Source: Deinococcales bacterium (lineage in GTDB: Bacteria > Deinococcota > Deinococci > Deinococcales > JAAFIG01). Taken from it: 47,021 bases of DNA. Below are positions 16,983 through 25,559 of the stretch, piece after piece; the first letter of the stretch is position 1; each line of letters begins with the position of its first letter. The notes under the pieces were generated by a model. It was not told the origin of the DNA, made no database searches, and worked only from the letters and a program-made list of their open reading frames with translations. The stretch spans positions 1 to 47,021 of the forward strand of contig JAAFIG010000038.1 of NCBI GenBank assembly GCA_013298595.1. The letters are read 5' to 3'. A program made the translations under genes and the position numbers.

Positions 16983-17321
16983 TTAGGCAACGCGTTTTGC
17001 ATCCGCCCAAAGCCCCTCGAGATCATAAAACTCACGGGTTTCAGGGGTCATCAGGTGCACAATAATTGCCCCAAAATTCAGCAACACCCAACGTGGGCTT
17101 GGACCTTCGACACTGGCAACACGAAAACCTGCTTCACGCATTTTCTCCACGGCACTGCGTTCCAAAGCCTGTAACTGAGGTTGGCTGGTGGCACTGGCAA
17201 TCACAAAAAAATCGAGGGTCGTGCTGACTTCGGTTAAATCCAAAGCGACCACATTACTGGCTTTTTTATCCTCGAGTGCTTCTTTAATAATATTGATTTG
17301 GGCTAGAAAATCTTGACTCAT
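16983..17321 (-). CDS. rsfS: Ribosomal silencing factor RsfS
   Basis: A 112-residue protein with the full RsfS/Iojap/YbeB pattern: ALDLTEVSTTLDFFVIASATSQPQLQAL (split by family convention), then GxSPRWVLLNFGAIIVHLMTPETREFYDLEGLW. RsfS binds uL14 on the 50S subunit and blocks subunit joining when nutrients are scarce. It follows the LCP gene by about 50 bp on the same strand, an arrangement seen in Gram-positive bacteria and Deinococcota (often with nadD and yqeK upstream, which are not present here). Confidence 0.93.
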   Translation of the reverse strand: MSQDFLAQINIIKEALEDKKASNVVALDLTEVSTTLDFFVIASATSQPQLQALERSAVEKMREAGFRVASVEGPSPRWVLLNFGAIIVHLMTPETREFYDLEGLWADAKRVA

Positions 17322-17370
17322 TACCGTCTAGTCTACCTTGCCAAAAAAACAACGTCCACAGACAGATGGC

Positions 17371-18696
17371 TTATGGCGCAGCAGGTAAGCGACTGGCTTC
17401 GACTGCCAAAGCCCCAAATTTCTGGGCAGCATCTTTGCCAAGCACAATCGCCACCGCCCCAGCCCCATCAGGATAACGATACGGGGTACTAACACTCACA
17501 CCCAGCACTCGAGCGTAAAAATCAGCACTTTCGCTATCACCCCATGCACGTCGTACCACTCGAGTTGGTTCAGCACTAATCACATCCGAAGCAACAATCT
17601 CGGCTTTACCCCAACCACTACGCTCGAGAAACAACGCCAGAGCACGCCCAAGACGTGGTACACCACTCTGATTGATAATTTGCGGCACGACCGCAGGAGC
17701 CGTCTCGAGATTCACAGCCACTGGATTCATAATTCCTTGTACTAAAGCTTGGATATTAGGTATATCAGCAATTAAATTCGAGCCATAACGAGCATCCTCG
17801 AGCGTAGGCAACATCGCAGAATGCAGGGTTAAACCTTTGGCATGAGCAATTAAACTCTGAGCTAACTCGAGATTTGCATTGGTAATCATATCGTTTTGTA
17901 AACCAGAAATCAGGGTAGGAACCAAATTCAAAGCCGCAGGGCTTTTTAATTTCTGTAACAACTTAGCAATTACTTCCTTACCTCGATCCTGACGCGCATA
18001 ATCCGAACCATAACCTTTGCGAAAACGCAAATACTCAACAGCTTTCTTACCGTTCAAATGCTGATTACCCGCTGGTAAATCAATGTATAAATTCGCAGCT
18101 CGGTCTGTGTACTGCATGGGTTCAGGTAAGAACACATCCACCCCACCTAAAGCATCTATGACTTTAGAAACCAATTCAACATTAAAAACAACCGTGTAAT
18201 CCACAGTCACTCCCAACAATTGTTCCATTGTTTCCTTAAAAGCCGTTGTGCCACCATCCCGAAACAATTGCTCTGCTCGAGCATCCTTCGTATCAGTAAT
18301 ACCCGCCTCGAGCAACGCGGCTTTACCACCCAACTCGAAAGTAGCATTCATTTTGTGTGCCCCGAATTTATCCTCAACATACGTATCTCGAGGAATCGAA
18401 ACCAAATCCACCCGTCCAGGCTGAATTCGTACAAACATCATCGTATCAGTACGCCCATACCGTTCTATGCCCTCACAAGGAATTGCTTCTAAACCAGAAG
18501 GACCAAAACCAGGGGTACAATATTCAATATCACGACCTGCAACAACCAGATTCACCACAGGTGTTAAACCACTAGCTGCAATTAAATTTGGTTGTGCTTC
18601 ACGCTTATTTTTAGGTTTTGTTTCAACAATCCAAAACGAAACTAAACTCAGCAACGCCATCACCAAACCACCCATTTGAAACGCTCTACGCCACAT
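17371..18696 (-). CDS. LytR-CpsA-Psr (LCP) family cell-wall ligase
   Basis: A protein of about 441 residues with one N-terminal membrane helix (GGLVMALLSLVSFWIVE) and an LCP domain: MFVRIQPGRVDLVSIPRDTYV, then KMNATFELGG, VDYTVVFNVELVSKVIDALGGVDV and AVEYLRFRKGYGSDYARQDR with the conserved Arg/Asp phosphate-binding residues. A LytR_C domain closes the protein (VPQIINQSGVPRLGRALALFLERSGW). LCP enzymes attach lipid-linked glycopolymers to peptidoglycan or other envelope acceptors. The start MWRRAF was chosen over a longer frame because GAGG lies in front of it. Next to rsfS. Confidence 0.9.
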   Translation of the reverse strand: MWRRAFQMGGLVMALLSLVSFWIVETKPKNKREAQPNLIAASGLTPVVNLVVAGRDIEYCTPGFGPSGLEAIPCEGIERYGRTDTMMFVRIQPGRVDLVSIPRDTYVEDKFGAHKMNATFELGGKAALLEAGITDTKDARAEQLFRDGGTTAFKETMEQLLGVTVDYTVVFNVELVSKVIDALGGVDVFLPEPMQYTDRAANLYIDLPAGNQHLNGKKAVEYLRFRKGYGSDYARQDRGKEVIAKLLQKLKSPAALNLVPTLISGLQNDMITNANLELAQSLIAHAKGLTLHSAMLPTLEDARYGSNLIADIPNIQALVQGIMNPVAVNLETAPAVVPQIINQSGVPRLGRALALFLERSGWGKAEIVASDVISAEPTRVVRRAWGDSESADFYARVLGVSVSTPYRYPDGAGAVAIVLGKDAAQKFGALAVEASRLPAAP

Positions 18697-18770
18697 AAAA
18701 CCTCGAGAAGAAAATCTAAACCAGATTATGACACCTTCACTAAGAAATAAGTGAGACAAGTATCACCATA

Positions 18771-18799
18771 AAAAAGAGCAGCCAGAAGCTGCTCTTTTT
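18771..18799 (-). terminator. Terminator after the intact Uma2 gene
   Basis: A 12-bp perfect stem AAAAAGAGCAGC / GCTGCTCTTTTT with loop CAGAA. The same hairpin recurs at 19368-19392 and, degraded, at 21223-21246, marking repeated units of this cluster. Confidence 0.85.
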
Positions 18800-18810
18800 C
18801 GAGGAACAAC

Positions 18811-19290
18811 TCACCAAGTGATTAGTTTTGGAAACTGAGCAGCTAAAGCAGAAACTTCACGAGCACCAGCAACATCATAAAACGCCATCGTACCGTCAAG
18901 TGTACAAGTCCAAACTTCTTTCGCACCTGCTTGCAAATACAAAGCAACTTTATTCAAAATTTCTTGTTTTGTATTACCAGGACTAATAATTTCAACACAA
19001 ATTTCGGGTGCAACGAGTAATGGCGTAGCATCACCATGAACCTCTAAAAATGCTCGAGATAACCAAGCCACATCAGCAACTTTAACCCCATCCGTGGTTT
19101 GAATACTGGTTTCAGTAATTGTAATGCCTGAACGTTGAAAAACCACACCAAACCACCAAACGATTTCTGCTTGTAACAATCCATGTCGATTCGTCGCTGG
19201 ACTCATTTCAATAACTCCTCGAGCATTTAATTCAATCTTGAAAGGAAGATTTTCAAGTGATTTATGTTCCAACACTTCTTGCCAAGTCAT
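18811..19290 (-). CDS. Uma2-family (DUF820) PD-(D/E)xK nuclease-like protein
   Basis: A 159-residue protein with Uma2 features: FKIELNARGVIEMSPATNRHG (start of the fold), a VKVADVAWLSR segment with the acidic metal residue, and PEICVEIISPGNTKQEILNKVALYLQAGAKEVW with the E...K element. Uma2 proteins have a restriction-endonuclease-like core, are very abundant in Cyanobacteria and Deinococcota, and have no firmly known role. A broken relative lies at 20923-21158. GAGGTGA precedes the ATG. Confidence 0.85.
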   Translation of the reverse strand: MTWQEVLEHKSLENLPFKIELNARGVIEMSPATNRHGLLQAEIVWWFGVVFQRSGITITETSIQTTDGVKVADVAWLSRAFLEVHGDATPLLVAPEICVEIISPGNTKQEILNKVALYLQAGAKEVWTCTLDGTMAFYDVAGAREVSALAAQFPKLITW

Positions 19291-19367
19291 GATTCACCTC
19301 TGAAATTCATTCTACTCGAGAAATCGGGTTAGTGTAGATTAGCAAAGTAAAGACAAATACCCATAAA

Positions 19368-19392
19368 AAAGAGCAGCCAGAAGCTGCTCTTT
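19368..19392 (-). terminator. Terminator after S41 paralogue 1
   Basis: A 10-bp stem AAAGAGCAGC / GCTGCTCTTT with loop CAGAA, sharing its whole sequence with the terminator at 18771-18799. Confidence 0.8.
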
Positions 19393-19407
19393 CTCGAAGA
19401 ACAAATT

Positions 19408-20922
19408 TTAGTACTGAGCTTGTAGAGCAAAACCATTGGTTTTTGTGGCAGATGAATATAATTGCTCGAGCGCAGTTACAATTGCATCCTGTCCGAACAT
19501 TGGCACTGGTTGAACAAACGGTACTTGGATTTCCGTATTAACTGGTGCGCTAAGGAGTGTTTTCGCTCCAACAGATTCAAGGGCTTTGTTCATACCAGCA
19601 TCAATGCCTGTTTTGAATAATTCAAAATTGGTGGCAGTAAAATCTGGCTTAACTTGAGCTGGTAAACTAACACCATCTGTCCAGAAGGTACGCAATGTTG
19701 GCATACCAGCAGCGCCCCCATTTGCCAATGGGAATCTAGCAGTGTTGGTATTACCAATACCTACTGTGGGTTCGCCAATAACCAAACCACGCTTGGCACG
19801 TTGGAAACTCGAGGAGATATACTCACAAGCACTAGCACAACCATCATCTACGAGTACTGCTAACGAACCTTCAAAAAGCACCGGAGTTTTTACGGCGAAG
19901 CTATTACCTACTTCAGGACGAGCAACAAAACGTTGATAAAACGCGCCATTACTAAAGCCTTCCTCAACTGTATTTTTATCAGCATTGTACCTAGGAGTAC
20001 GACGCATGGCATCAGGAGCTTTAATCAAAGCACCAGTGGTGAACCAACGTTCAAGTGCTGAACCGCCACCATTACCTCTTTGGTTAAAAATAATACTTTT
20101 TAACCCTTTTCCATTAGCTTCACGAATTAAATCGTGAATGCGTTGTCCAATACCAGCTATCAAATAATCAGGTACACGCAATAACCCAACTCCATCTGGG
20201 CGCAACTCGAGTTGCGGCACTTCTGAAGTTGAAATGATTGCGCCCTTAACAGTAATATCTATCTTTTGCTTATCAGCACCGCGAAGCATTTGCATCACAA
20301 TGGTCTCACCAGCCCGAATCTTAGTGGTAAAATCTGCTGAGAATTTATTGAGTTCAGTAACATCACCATTAAGACTTGCGAAAGTATTCCCATTAAAACC
20401 AACCCATCGATCACCGTATTTAATGCCCGCTTTATCGGCAGGTGAATCCTTGATTACATTGGTTACTAAACGATCCCCATTGACTTTACTGGTTAAATTG
20501 CCTTTGTCATCAGTAGTACATACACCATCAGCAGTTTCACAAAAAGTACGGTTTGAAAAACCAACTCGAGGAACAGGGCTAGTTGCTTGTCCTGCGCTAT
20601 TTGCATTTTCTTCTGCTACAGCAGCAGCAGAAAGGTAGTACGCATGTCTATCTTGAAATTCCCTAAACATTTGAACCAACAGTGGTTCAACTTTGTCATA
20701 ACCACATTGCTCTTTTAATTCAGCACAAGCTTCACCTACTTTGATTTGATACTTAGCAATCAGTTCTGGGATACTTATCTTGCTCGGACCAAAATACTGT
20801 GTCTCGAGAAAAAAACTGGCTTGGTCAAATAAATCCTGTGCAGGGCTACCAATGTACTTCTGAGCACCAGCCATGCTCGAGAATGCAAGTGCAGCAGTTA
20901 TTGCAATAACAAACTTTTTCAT
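19408..20922 (-). CDS. Exported S41 (C-terminal-processing-like) peptidase paralogue 1
   Basis: A 504-residue protein with a signal peptide (MKKFVIAITAALAFSSMAGAQ), a family-specific start (YIGSPAQDLFDQASFFLETQYFG), a PDZ domain (VTNVIKDSPADKAGIKYGDRWVGFNG) and an S41 core. The region DDGCASACEYISS aligns with the SASASE nucleophile motif and keeps the central Ser. The general-base Lys expected 25 residues later in GKG is Ile (GEPTVGIGNT), so the usual Ser-Lys dyad is incomplete. AGGAGG precedes the ATG, which overlaps the stop of the Uma2/S41 remnant. It is the last of four tandem paralogues. Confidence 0.8.
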   Translation of the reverse strand: MKKFVIAITAALAFSSMAGAQKYIGSPAQDLFDQASFFLETQYFGPSKISIPELIAKYQIKVGEACAELKEQCGYDKVEPLLVQMFREFQDRHAYYLSAAAVAEENANSAGQATSPVPRVGFSNRTFCETADGVCTTDDKGNLTSKVNGDRLVTNVIKDSPADKAGIKYGDRWVGFNGNTFASLNGDVTELNKFSADFTTKIRAGETIVMQMLRGADKQKIDITVKGAIISTSEVPQLELRPDGVGLLRVPDYLIAGIGQRIHDLIREANGKGLKSIIFNQRGNGGGSALERWFTTGALIKAPDAMRRTPRYNADKNTVEEGFSNGAFYQRFVARPEVGNSFAVKTPVLFEGSLAVLVDDGCASACEYISSSFQRAKRGLVIGEPTVGIGNTNTARFPLANGGAAGMPTLRTFWTDGVSLPAQVKPDFTATNFELFKTGIDAGMNKALESVGAKTLLSAPVNTEIQVPFVQPVPMFGQDAIVTALEQLYSSATKTNGFALQAQY

Positions 20923-21158
20923 AATCCTCCTATGTTTTGTAATGCCTTGGGCATACTGGGTTGAGCTAATAAAATACTGATTTCAGTAATTGTATTACCT
21001 AACCTTTGAAAACCACACCAAACCACCAAACAATTTCTGCTTGTAACGATATGCCGATTCGTTCCCAGACTCATTTCAATAACTCCTTGAGCATTTAATT
21101 CAATCTTGAAAGGAATATCTTCAAATGATTTATATTCCAACACTTCTTGCAAAATCAT
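20923..21158 (-). pseudogene. Chimeric remnant: broken Uma2 N-terminus joined to an S41 C-terminal tail
   Basis: The reading frame starts like the intact Uma2 gene (QEVLEYKSFEDIPFKIELNA) up to about residue 36, drifts out of frame through small deletions, returns at FQRLGNTITEISI, and then ends LLAQPSMPKALQNIGGL. That last stretch nearly equals the C-terminus of S41 paralogue 3 (LLSQPTMPKALQNVGGL). The join falls at a CAGTnTT sequence shared by both parents. The tail was probably kept because it carries the Shine-Dalgarno sequence and ATGA overlap for the next gene. Not expected to make a working protein. Confidence 0.75.
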
Positions 21159-21222
21159 GATTCACCTCTACAATTTATTCTACTCGAGAAAACGGGTTGG
21201 TATAGATTAGCAAAGTAAAAAC

Positions 21223-21246
21223 AAGAGCAGCCATGTGACTGCTCTT
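21223..21246 (-). terminator. Terminator after S41 paralogue 2 (degraded copy)
   Basis: An 8-bp stem AAGAGCAG / CTGCTCTT with an 8-base loop, followed by T residues. It is a diverged version of the two terminators at 18771 and 19368. Confidence 0.7.
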
Positions 21247-21263
21247 TTTCTATGTAAATTCAT

Positions 21264-22739
21264 TTAATACTTTTGCCAAGTATTTACTTGCGTCTGAAGT
21301 TGTCTTTTCAGAGGGAATAACCATTCAAATCCATTATTTGAGACTAGTTTTTCTCGAGCTTGAAAAGAACTAAATAGGGTTGCAGTCGTCTTGCCTTGTA
21401 GAAAATCAATAGCTTTATCTAAAGTAGCATCCACGCCGTCATTAATGAACTGTTCAGAGACCACATTAGACCCAAAATTATAAAACTTATCATCTTTTTT
21501 CGTATCTTCAGTGGCGATATCTGGTTTTACACTTTCTGGGTAAGGACTACCGTCAAGCCTTAGTGAACGAACGATAGATACTTGTAAGCCAGATTTGTCT
21601 GCAAGCGGGAAAACAACCGTGCCTGTATTTCCAACTCCAACAGTTTGCTCTCCCATAATTGTTGCTTTTTTCGTAAGCTGCAAATCAGACGCGAAATACT
21701 CAGAGCATGATGCACTACCACGGTTAACCAACACCACAGTTTTTCCAGTCCATTGGGCAACGTCAGGAATTTTGTAATACTGAAGGCGTTGACCTTGCGT
21801 GTTTTCTCTGTAAACTAGATTGCCCTCAACCCCATCCTTAACACGCCCCTGATAACGTGATTCACGAATTCTCGCTAGGTTTCCGACAAAAGCTGCAGCT
21901 GCGGACAAACACTCGGTGGCAACTCCTCCTCCATTAAAGCGTAAGTCTACAATCAATGACTGTGCGACATTGGCATTTTGAATCCTTTTAATCAGAGCGT
22001 GTATTTGCGGTCCGATTTGACTGCGCCATTCTAATGGGATTCGCAGCAATGCAATATCTTTGGTTCGAGTTTTTCTTAACAATGGTCCTGAAGTGGTAGA
22101 AAGTGTCTTTCCTTGTAACGTAATTTCAAAAGTCTCAGCGTCAGCTTTACCATCTTTACTGCGTTTGATGGTTAACTTAAATGGCTGTGCAGTTTCGACA
22201 ACTTTTAGAATTGCAGCATCGTTTTCTTCTTTTCCAGTTGGTAATTCTTGTCCATTCAGCGCAGTAATTCGGTCGCCTGTCAGTAGTCCTGCTTCCTCTG
22301 CTGCGCCCTCGGCAACGACATCAACAATTCGCCGATCATTTGAGTTAGGAATACGAATGCTAGAAACACCAATTCGAGGACCAGGTGCAGCTTGTGGACC
22401 TGCAGGTGGAGTGAAAACTTGGCTAAACTCAGCCGCATCTTCTGGAGGCAAGAAATTCGTGTGTTTATCACCTATTTCTTTAACCATATTACCAATCACA
22501 GGATAGGCGGTTTTATAGGCACACTTATCTTTTTCTGTTTCACAGGCAGAATCGAGGGCTAGTTGCGATTTGTTGAAAAGTTCAGGCAATTTAACGGTTG
22601 AAAAACCATAGTATTGCGTATCTAAATAAAATGTTGCTTGATCAAATAAATCTTGGGCTGGACTACCCAAATATCTCTGAGCACCTGCAATACTCGAGAA
22701 TGCAAGTGCAGCAGTTATTGGAATAACAAACTTTTTCAT
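21264..22739 (-). CDS. Exported S41-like peptidase paralogue 2
   Basis: A 491-residue protein with the same signal peptide (MKKFVIPITAALAFSSIAGAQ) and start (YLGSPAQDLFDQA) as paralogue 1, a PDZ domain (EGAAEEAGLLTGDRITALNGQ) and an S41 core. RGSASCSEYFASDL keeps the nucleophile Ser; the dyad Lys position is Val (GEQTVGVGNT). GGGVATE and DLRFNGGG shape the oxyanion region. Its ATG overlaps the stop of paralogue 3 (ATGA). The gene holds only two CTCGAG sites in about 1.5 kb, far fewer than its surroundings. Confidence 0.8.
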   Translation of the reverse strand: MKKFVIPITAALAFSSIAGAQRYLGSPAQDLFDQATFYLDTQYYGFSTVKLPELFNKSQLALDSACETEKDKCAYKTAYPVIGNMVKEIGDKHTNFLPPEDAAEFSQVFTPPAGPQAAPGPRIGVSSIRIPNSNDRRIVDVVAEGAAEEAGLLTGDRITALNGQELPTGKEENDAAILKVVETAQPFKLTIKRSKDGKADAETFEITLQGKTLSTTSGPLLRKTRTKDIALLRIPLEWRSQIGPQIHALIKRIQNANVAQSLIVDLRFNGGGVATECLSAAAAFVGNLARIRESRYQGRVKDGVEGNLVYRENTQGQRLQYYKIPDVAQWTGKTVVLVNRGSASCSEYFASDLQLTKKATIMGEQTVGVGNTGTVVFPLADKSGLQVSIVRSLRLDGSPYPESVKPDIATEDTKKDDKFYNFGSNVVSEQFINDGVDATLDKAIDFLQGKTTATLFSSFQAREKLVSNNGFEWLFPLKRQLQTQVNTWQKY

Positions 22740-24076
22740 AATCCTCCTACGTTTTGTAATGCCTTAGGCATAGTGGGTTGAGATAACAGAACACTGGTTT
22801 TTCCACCAAGGGCTTCAAGAGCTTTCTCGAGTATGACATCGCGTCCGTTTGCAAGTGCCTCAAGATCTTCTTGGTATTCAATATCTGGTTTGACCCGTTC
22901 TGCAAATGGTTGTCCATCTGGACGTAAACTTCTCGCTGTGGTTAATCCTAGAATACTACCATCAGAAAAGTTAAAGGGCTTTGTAGCTGTATTTAAAATG
23001 CCGTATGTTTCTTCGCCAACAACAATACCGCGCTTAGTATATTGAATTTCTGCTGGGAAAAATTCAGCACATGATGCACTATCGCTACTTACTAATACAG
23101 CAACTTTACCTTTGAACTGTGCTGGATTTGCAATACGATACGCTTCTGTCATTTTTTGCCCATTACCTATGGCAACAACACCATTTTTATAAGTGTAGAA
23201 AGTGCGACTATAACGTGTCTCGAGGGTATTATTAACTTCTGGTAGAAAAGCACCTGCAGCACTTGTACATTCGGTGACATTGCCACCTGGGTCATCACGT
23301 AAATCCACAACAATATTGGTCGCACCAGCTTTTTCGGCAGCATTAACCAATTCATGGAATTTAGTGCCAATCACTTTAAATGGCGAAAATTCGTGAATAC
23401 GAATAATAGCAGTATTGGTTGGTAAGCCATTGGGGGTTTTTGCTTCAGGTAACCATGCACTCGCTACAACCACTGGCGTGGCAGTAATCTCGAGTTTTTC
23501 TTGTCCGCCTCGCAAAATACTAAATATTATTGGTTTACCTTGTTCCTCGAGTGTAGGAATGAGGTTTTCATTATCGCGTCGAGTGGCTGGTAAAGTCACT
23601 TTGTTAATTGCAATAATCCTGTCACCGCGACGTAAACCGGCTTTACCTGCAGGTCCATCTTCTCGCACATCGGTAACAACTCTGTCACTGACAGCTTTGA
23701 GTTTAGCTGTATTTAATTCTAAGCTGGGCGCTCCTGTGCCAGTACCGTTTAATTGTCCCGCAAATTGCTCAGCCACTTCGGCTGGCACAAAGTAACTATG
23801 TGGGTCTTGAAGTTCTCGGATCATATTGGCAATTGGTAACCAAGCAGCTTTGTAAGCACAATCAGTTGGAGTTCTTGCACAAATCGTGTCTATCTGCGCT
23901 TGGTACTTAGCGATCAGATTACCGATATTTTGCGTACTAAAACCATGGTAATTAAACTCGAGGAAAAAACTGGCTTGATCAAATAAATCCTGAGCTGGTG
24001 TGCCAACGTATTTTTGTGCACCAGCCGCACTCGAGAGTGCTAATGCAGTAGCAATCACAAGTGCGAAGTGTTTCAT
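22736..24076 (-). CDS. Exported S41-like peptidase paralogue 3
   Basis: A 446-residue protein with a signal peptide (MKHFALVIATALALSSAAGAQ), the shared VGTPAQDLFDQASFFLEFNYHG start, a PDZ domain (REDGPAGKAGLRRGDRIIAINK) and an S41 core with SDSASCAEFFPAEIQ (nucleophile Ser kept). The Lys of the dyad is replaced (GEETYGILNT). Its stop overlaps the start of paralogue 2, and its own ATG overlaps the stop of paralogue 4, so the array is one operon. Its last 17 residues recur in the remnant at 20923-21158. Confidence 0.8.
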   Translation of the reverse strand: MKHFALVIATALALSSAAGAQKYVGTPAQDLFDQASFFLEFNYHGFSTQNIGNLIAKYQAQIDTICARTPTDCAYKAAWLPIANMIRELQDPHSYFVPAEVAEQFAGQLNGTGTGAPSLELNTAKLKAVSDRVVTDVREDGPAGKAGLRRGDRIIAINKVTLPATRRDNENLIPTLEEQGKPIIFSILRGGQEKLEITATPVVVASAWLPEAKTPNGLPTNTAIIRIHEFSPFKVIGTKFHELVNAAEKAGATNIVVDLRDDPGGNVTECTSAAGAFLPEVNNTLETRYSRTFYTYKNGVVAIGNGQKMTEAYRIANPAQFKGKVAVLVSSDSASCAEFFPAEIQYTKRGIVVGEETYGILNTATKPFNFSDGSILGLTTARSLRPDGQPFAERVKPDIEYQEDLEALANGRDVILEKALEALGGKTSVLLSQPTMPKALQNVGGL

Positions 24077-25341
24077 TTCGCTCCAAGAATCTCGAGGGCT
24101 TTCTCGAGTTGTACATCCCGCCCAGCAGCAAGTGCGGCAAGGTCTTCGGGTACGATAATATCTGGGGTGATATTCATTGGGAATGGTGTTTTATCTAAAT
24201 TCAGCATTCGCATTTCTGACACTTGAATGATGTCATTATTAATGAGTTGGGCTAATGCTCCGCCTGATACACCAAGTTGACCTGCTGTTGCTTCGCCAAC
24301 AACTTGTGCCCGACCAGCTTTTTGCAAGAAGTACGCTAACATTTCCGATGAATTTTCGGTAACTTTATTCACCAGTACGACCACTTTACCAGTGTACTGA
24401 GTGGCAGGATTCGCCTGACCAGCAAGTACAGCTTTGCCACCTTCAGGTGTTCCCTCTACGCTGCCACCATTATTAATCAGTTTGTACGAATCGTCTTGTC
24501 CTAAGAAACGACGATCATAAATAAAACCGCCTTCTTTGATAAATGCTCCTGCTGCCAGCAATGCTTCGGTATCGTAACCACTAAAAGCATCGCGCAAATC
24601 TATAATAATACCTGCTGCATTATCACGAACAGCTCGAGCCGCGTTACTATGCACTCGAGCACCCACCGAAGTTGATTGCGAACCATACAAATGCGGAATT
24701 CGGATCATTAAAGCCTTACCAATCGTGGCACGGTATGGTAAACGTGGGTCGTTGACTAAAATAGGTATAATCGAAGCGGTTTTGACTGCTCCAGCAGCGC
24801 TGTATTCAACTGCAATGGCTTTTGCGCTGGCTTCCGCAGCTTGTAAAGCTTTTATAGTGGCAGGTGCACCATTGATAGTTTTAATTAGATTACCTCGAGC
24901 TAAATCAGCATTGAACGCTGGTTCGCCTGGGAAAGCTTCAAGTACCACTAAACCTTGACCTGGGAGTTCTCGAGCTTGGATACCAATGGTAGCTGTACTT
25001 GGTCCTTTGCCTTCAGCAAAATTACTGGATGTTTCATATTCTTCTTCGGTTACCAATCGGGTAAATGGGTCATTAAGGCTTTTCATATAGGTAACAATGA
25101 CTTCTCTGCCTTTATCGTAACCACATTTAGCATCGCCTGCACAGACTTTTTGCACATCTGCTACCATGTTTTTTTGTAATTCACGCCAGTACGGTACTTT
25201 GGCAGATCCATTGTAATAAAACCCGATGTAGAACGAGGCTTGTTTGACTAAATCCTCGGCTGGTGAGGCTTTGGTTTGAGCGTTTGCCATGCCGAAGCTA
25301 CTGGCAACAATGGCGAGAGCGGCGAGTAATGGTTTTTTCAT
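24073..25341 (-). CDS. Exported S41-like protein paralogue 4, catalytic residues lost
   Basis: A 422-residue protein, first gene of the S41 operon, preceded by AAGGAG. It has a signal peptide (MKKPLLAALAIVASSFGMANAQ), a weak PDZ-like region (QGLVVLEAFPGEPAFNADLARGNLIKTING, about residues 105-135, given here in parts) and an S41 core. The nucleophile motif reads VTENSSEMLAYF, with Asn where the active Ser belongs, and GEATAGQLGV in place of GKG. It is likely inactive as a classic Ser-Lys peptidase and may bind peptides or assist its neighbours. Confidence 0.75.
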   Translation of the reverse strand: MKKPLLAALAIVASSFGMANAQTKASPAEDLVKQASFYIGFYYNGSAKVPYWRELQKNMVADVQKVCAGDAKCGYDKGREVIVTYMKSLNDPFTRLVTEEEYETSSNFAEGKGPSTATIGIQARELPGQGLVVLEAFPGEPAFNADLARGNLIKTINGAPATIKALQAAEASAKAIAVEYSAAGAVKTASIIPILVNDPRLPYRATIGKALMIRIPHLYGSQSTSVGARVHSNAARAVRDNAAGIIIDLRDAFSGYDTEALLAAGAFIKEGGFIYDRRFLGQDDSYKLINNGGSVEGTPEGGKAVLAGQANPATQYTGKVVVLVNKVTENSSEMLAYFLQKAGRAQVVGEATAGQLGVSGGALAQLINNDIIQVSEMRMLNLDKTPFPMNITPDIIVPEDLAALAAGRDVQLEKALEILGAK

Positions 25342-25559
25342 GCGGTTCTCCTTTGAAATGTGTTTGAACGCCTTATAGAATACCGTTTTTGATGTGATCT
25401 CGAGTAGTTTGTAGCTTTCAGTTATTCTTTAGAGTATTGCCATACTTTTGCCATAAACTAGAGATTGAGTAATAAGTGAATTCTGCTATTGACAGAAAAC
25501 ACTTCAATCCTCGAGAATAAACAGATTGCGCTCGGGTCATTCTCGAGCTTGGAGGCAAT
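25342..25559. other. Divergent promoter region between the S41 operon and uvrB
   Basis: No gene is seen. A TTGACA at 25489-25494 with a weak -10 (GAGAAT, 18 bases further) points toward uvrB. No LexA-type palindrome was recognised. Three CTCGAG sites lie here, at about 25400, 25510 and 25542. Confidence 0.4.
25489..25518 (+). promoter_or_regulatory. Possible uvrB promoter
   Basis: A perfect -35 TTGACA is followed after 18 bases by GAGAAT, a poor -10 that partly overlaps a CTCGAG palindrome. GGAGG then lies directly upstream of the GTG start at 25560. Confidence 0.35.
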
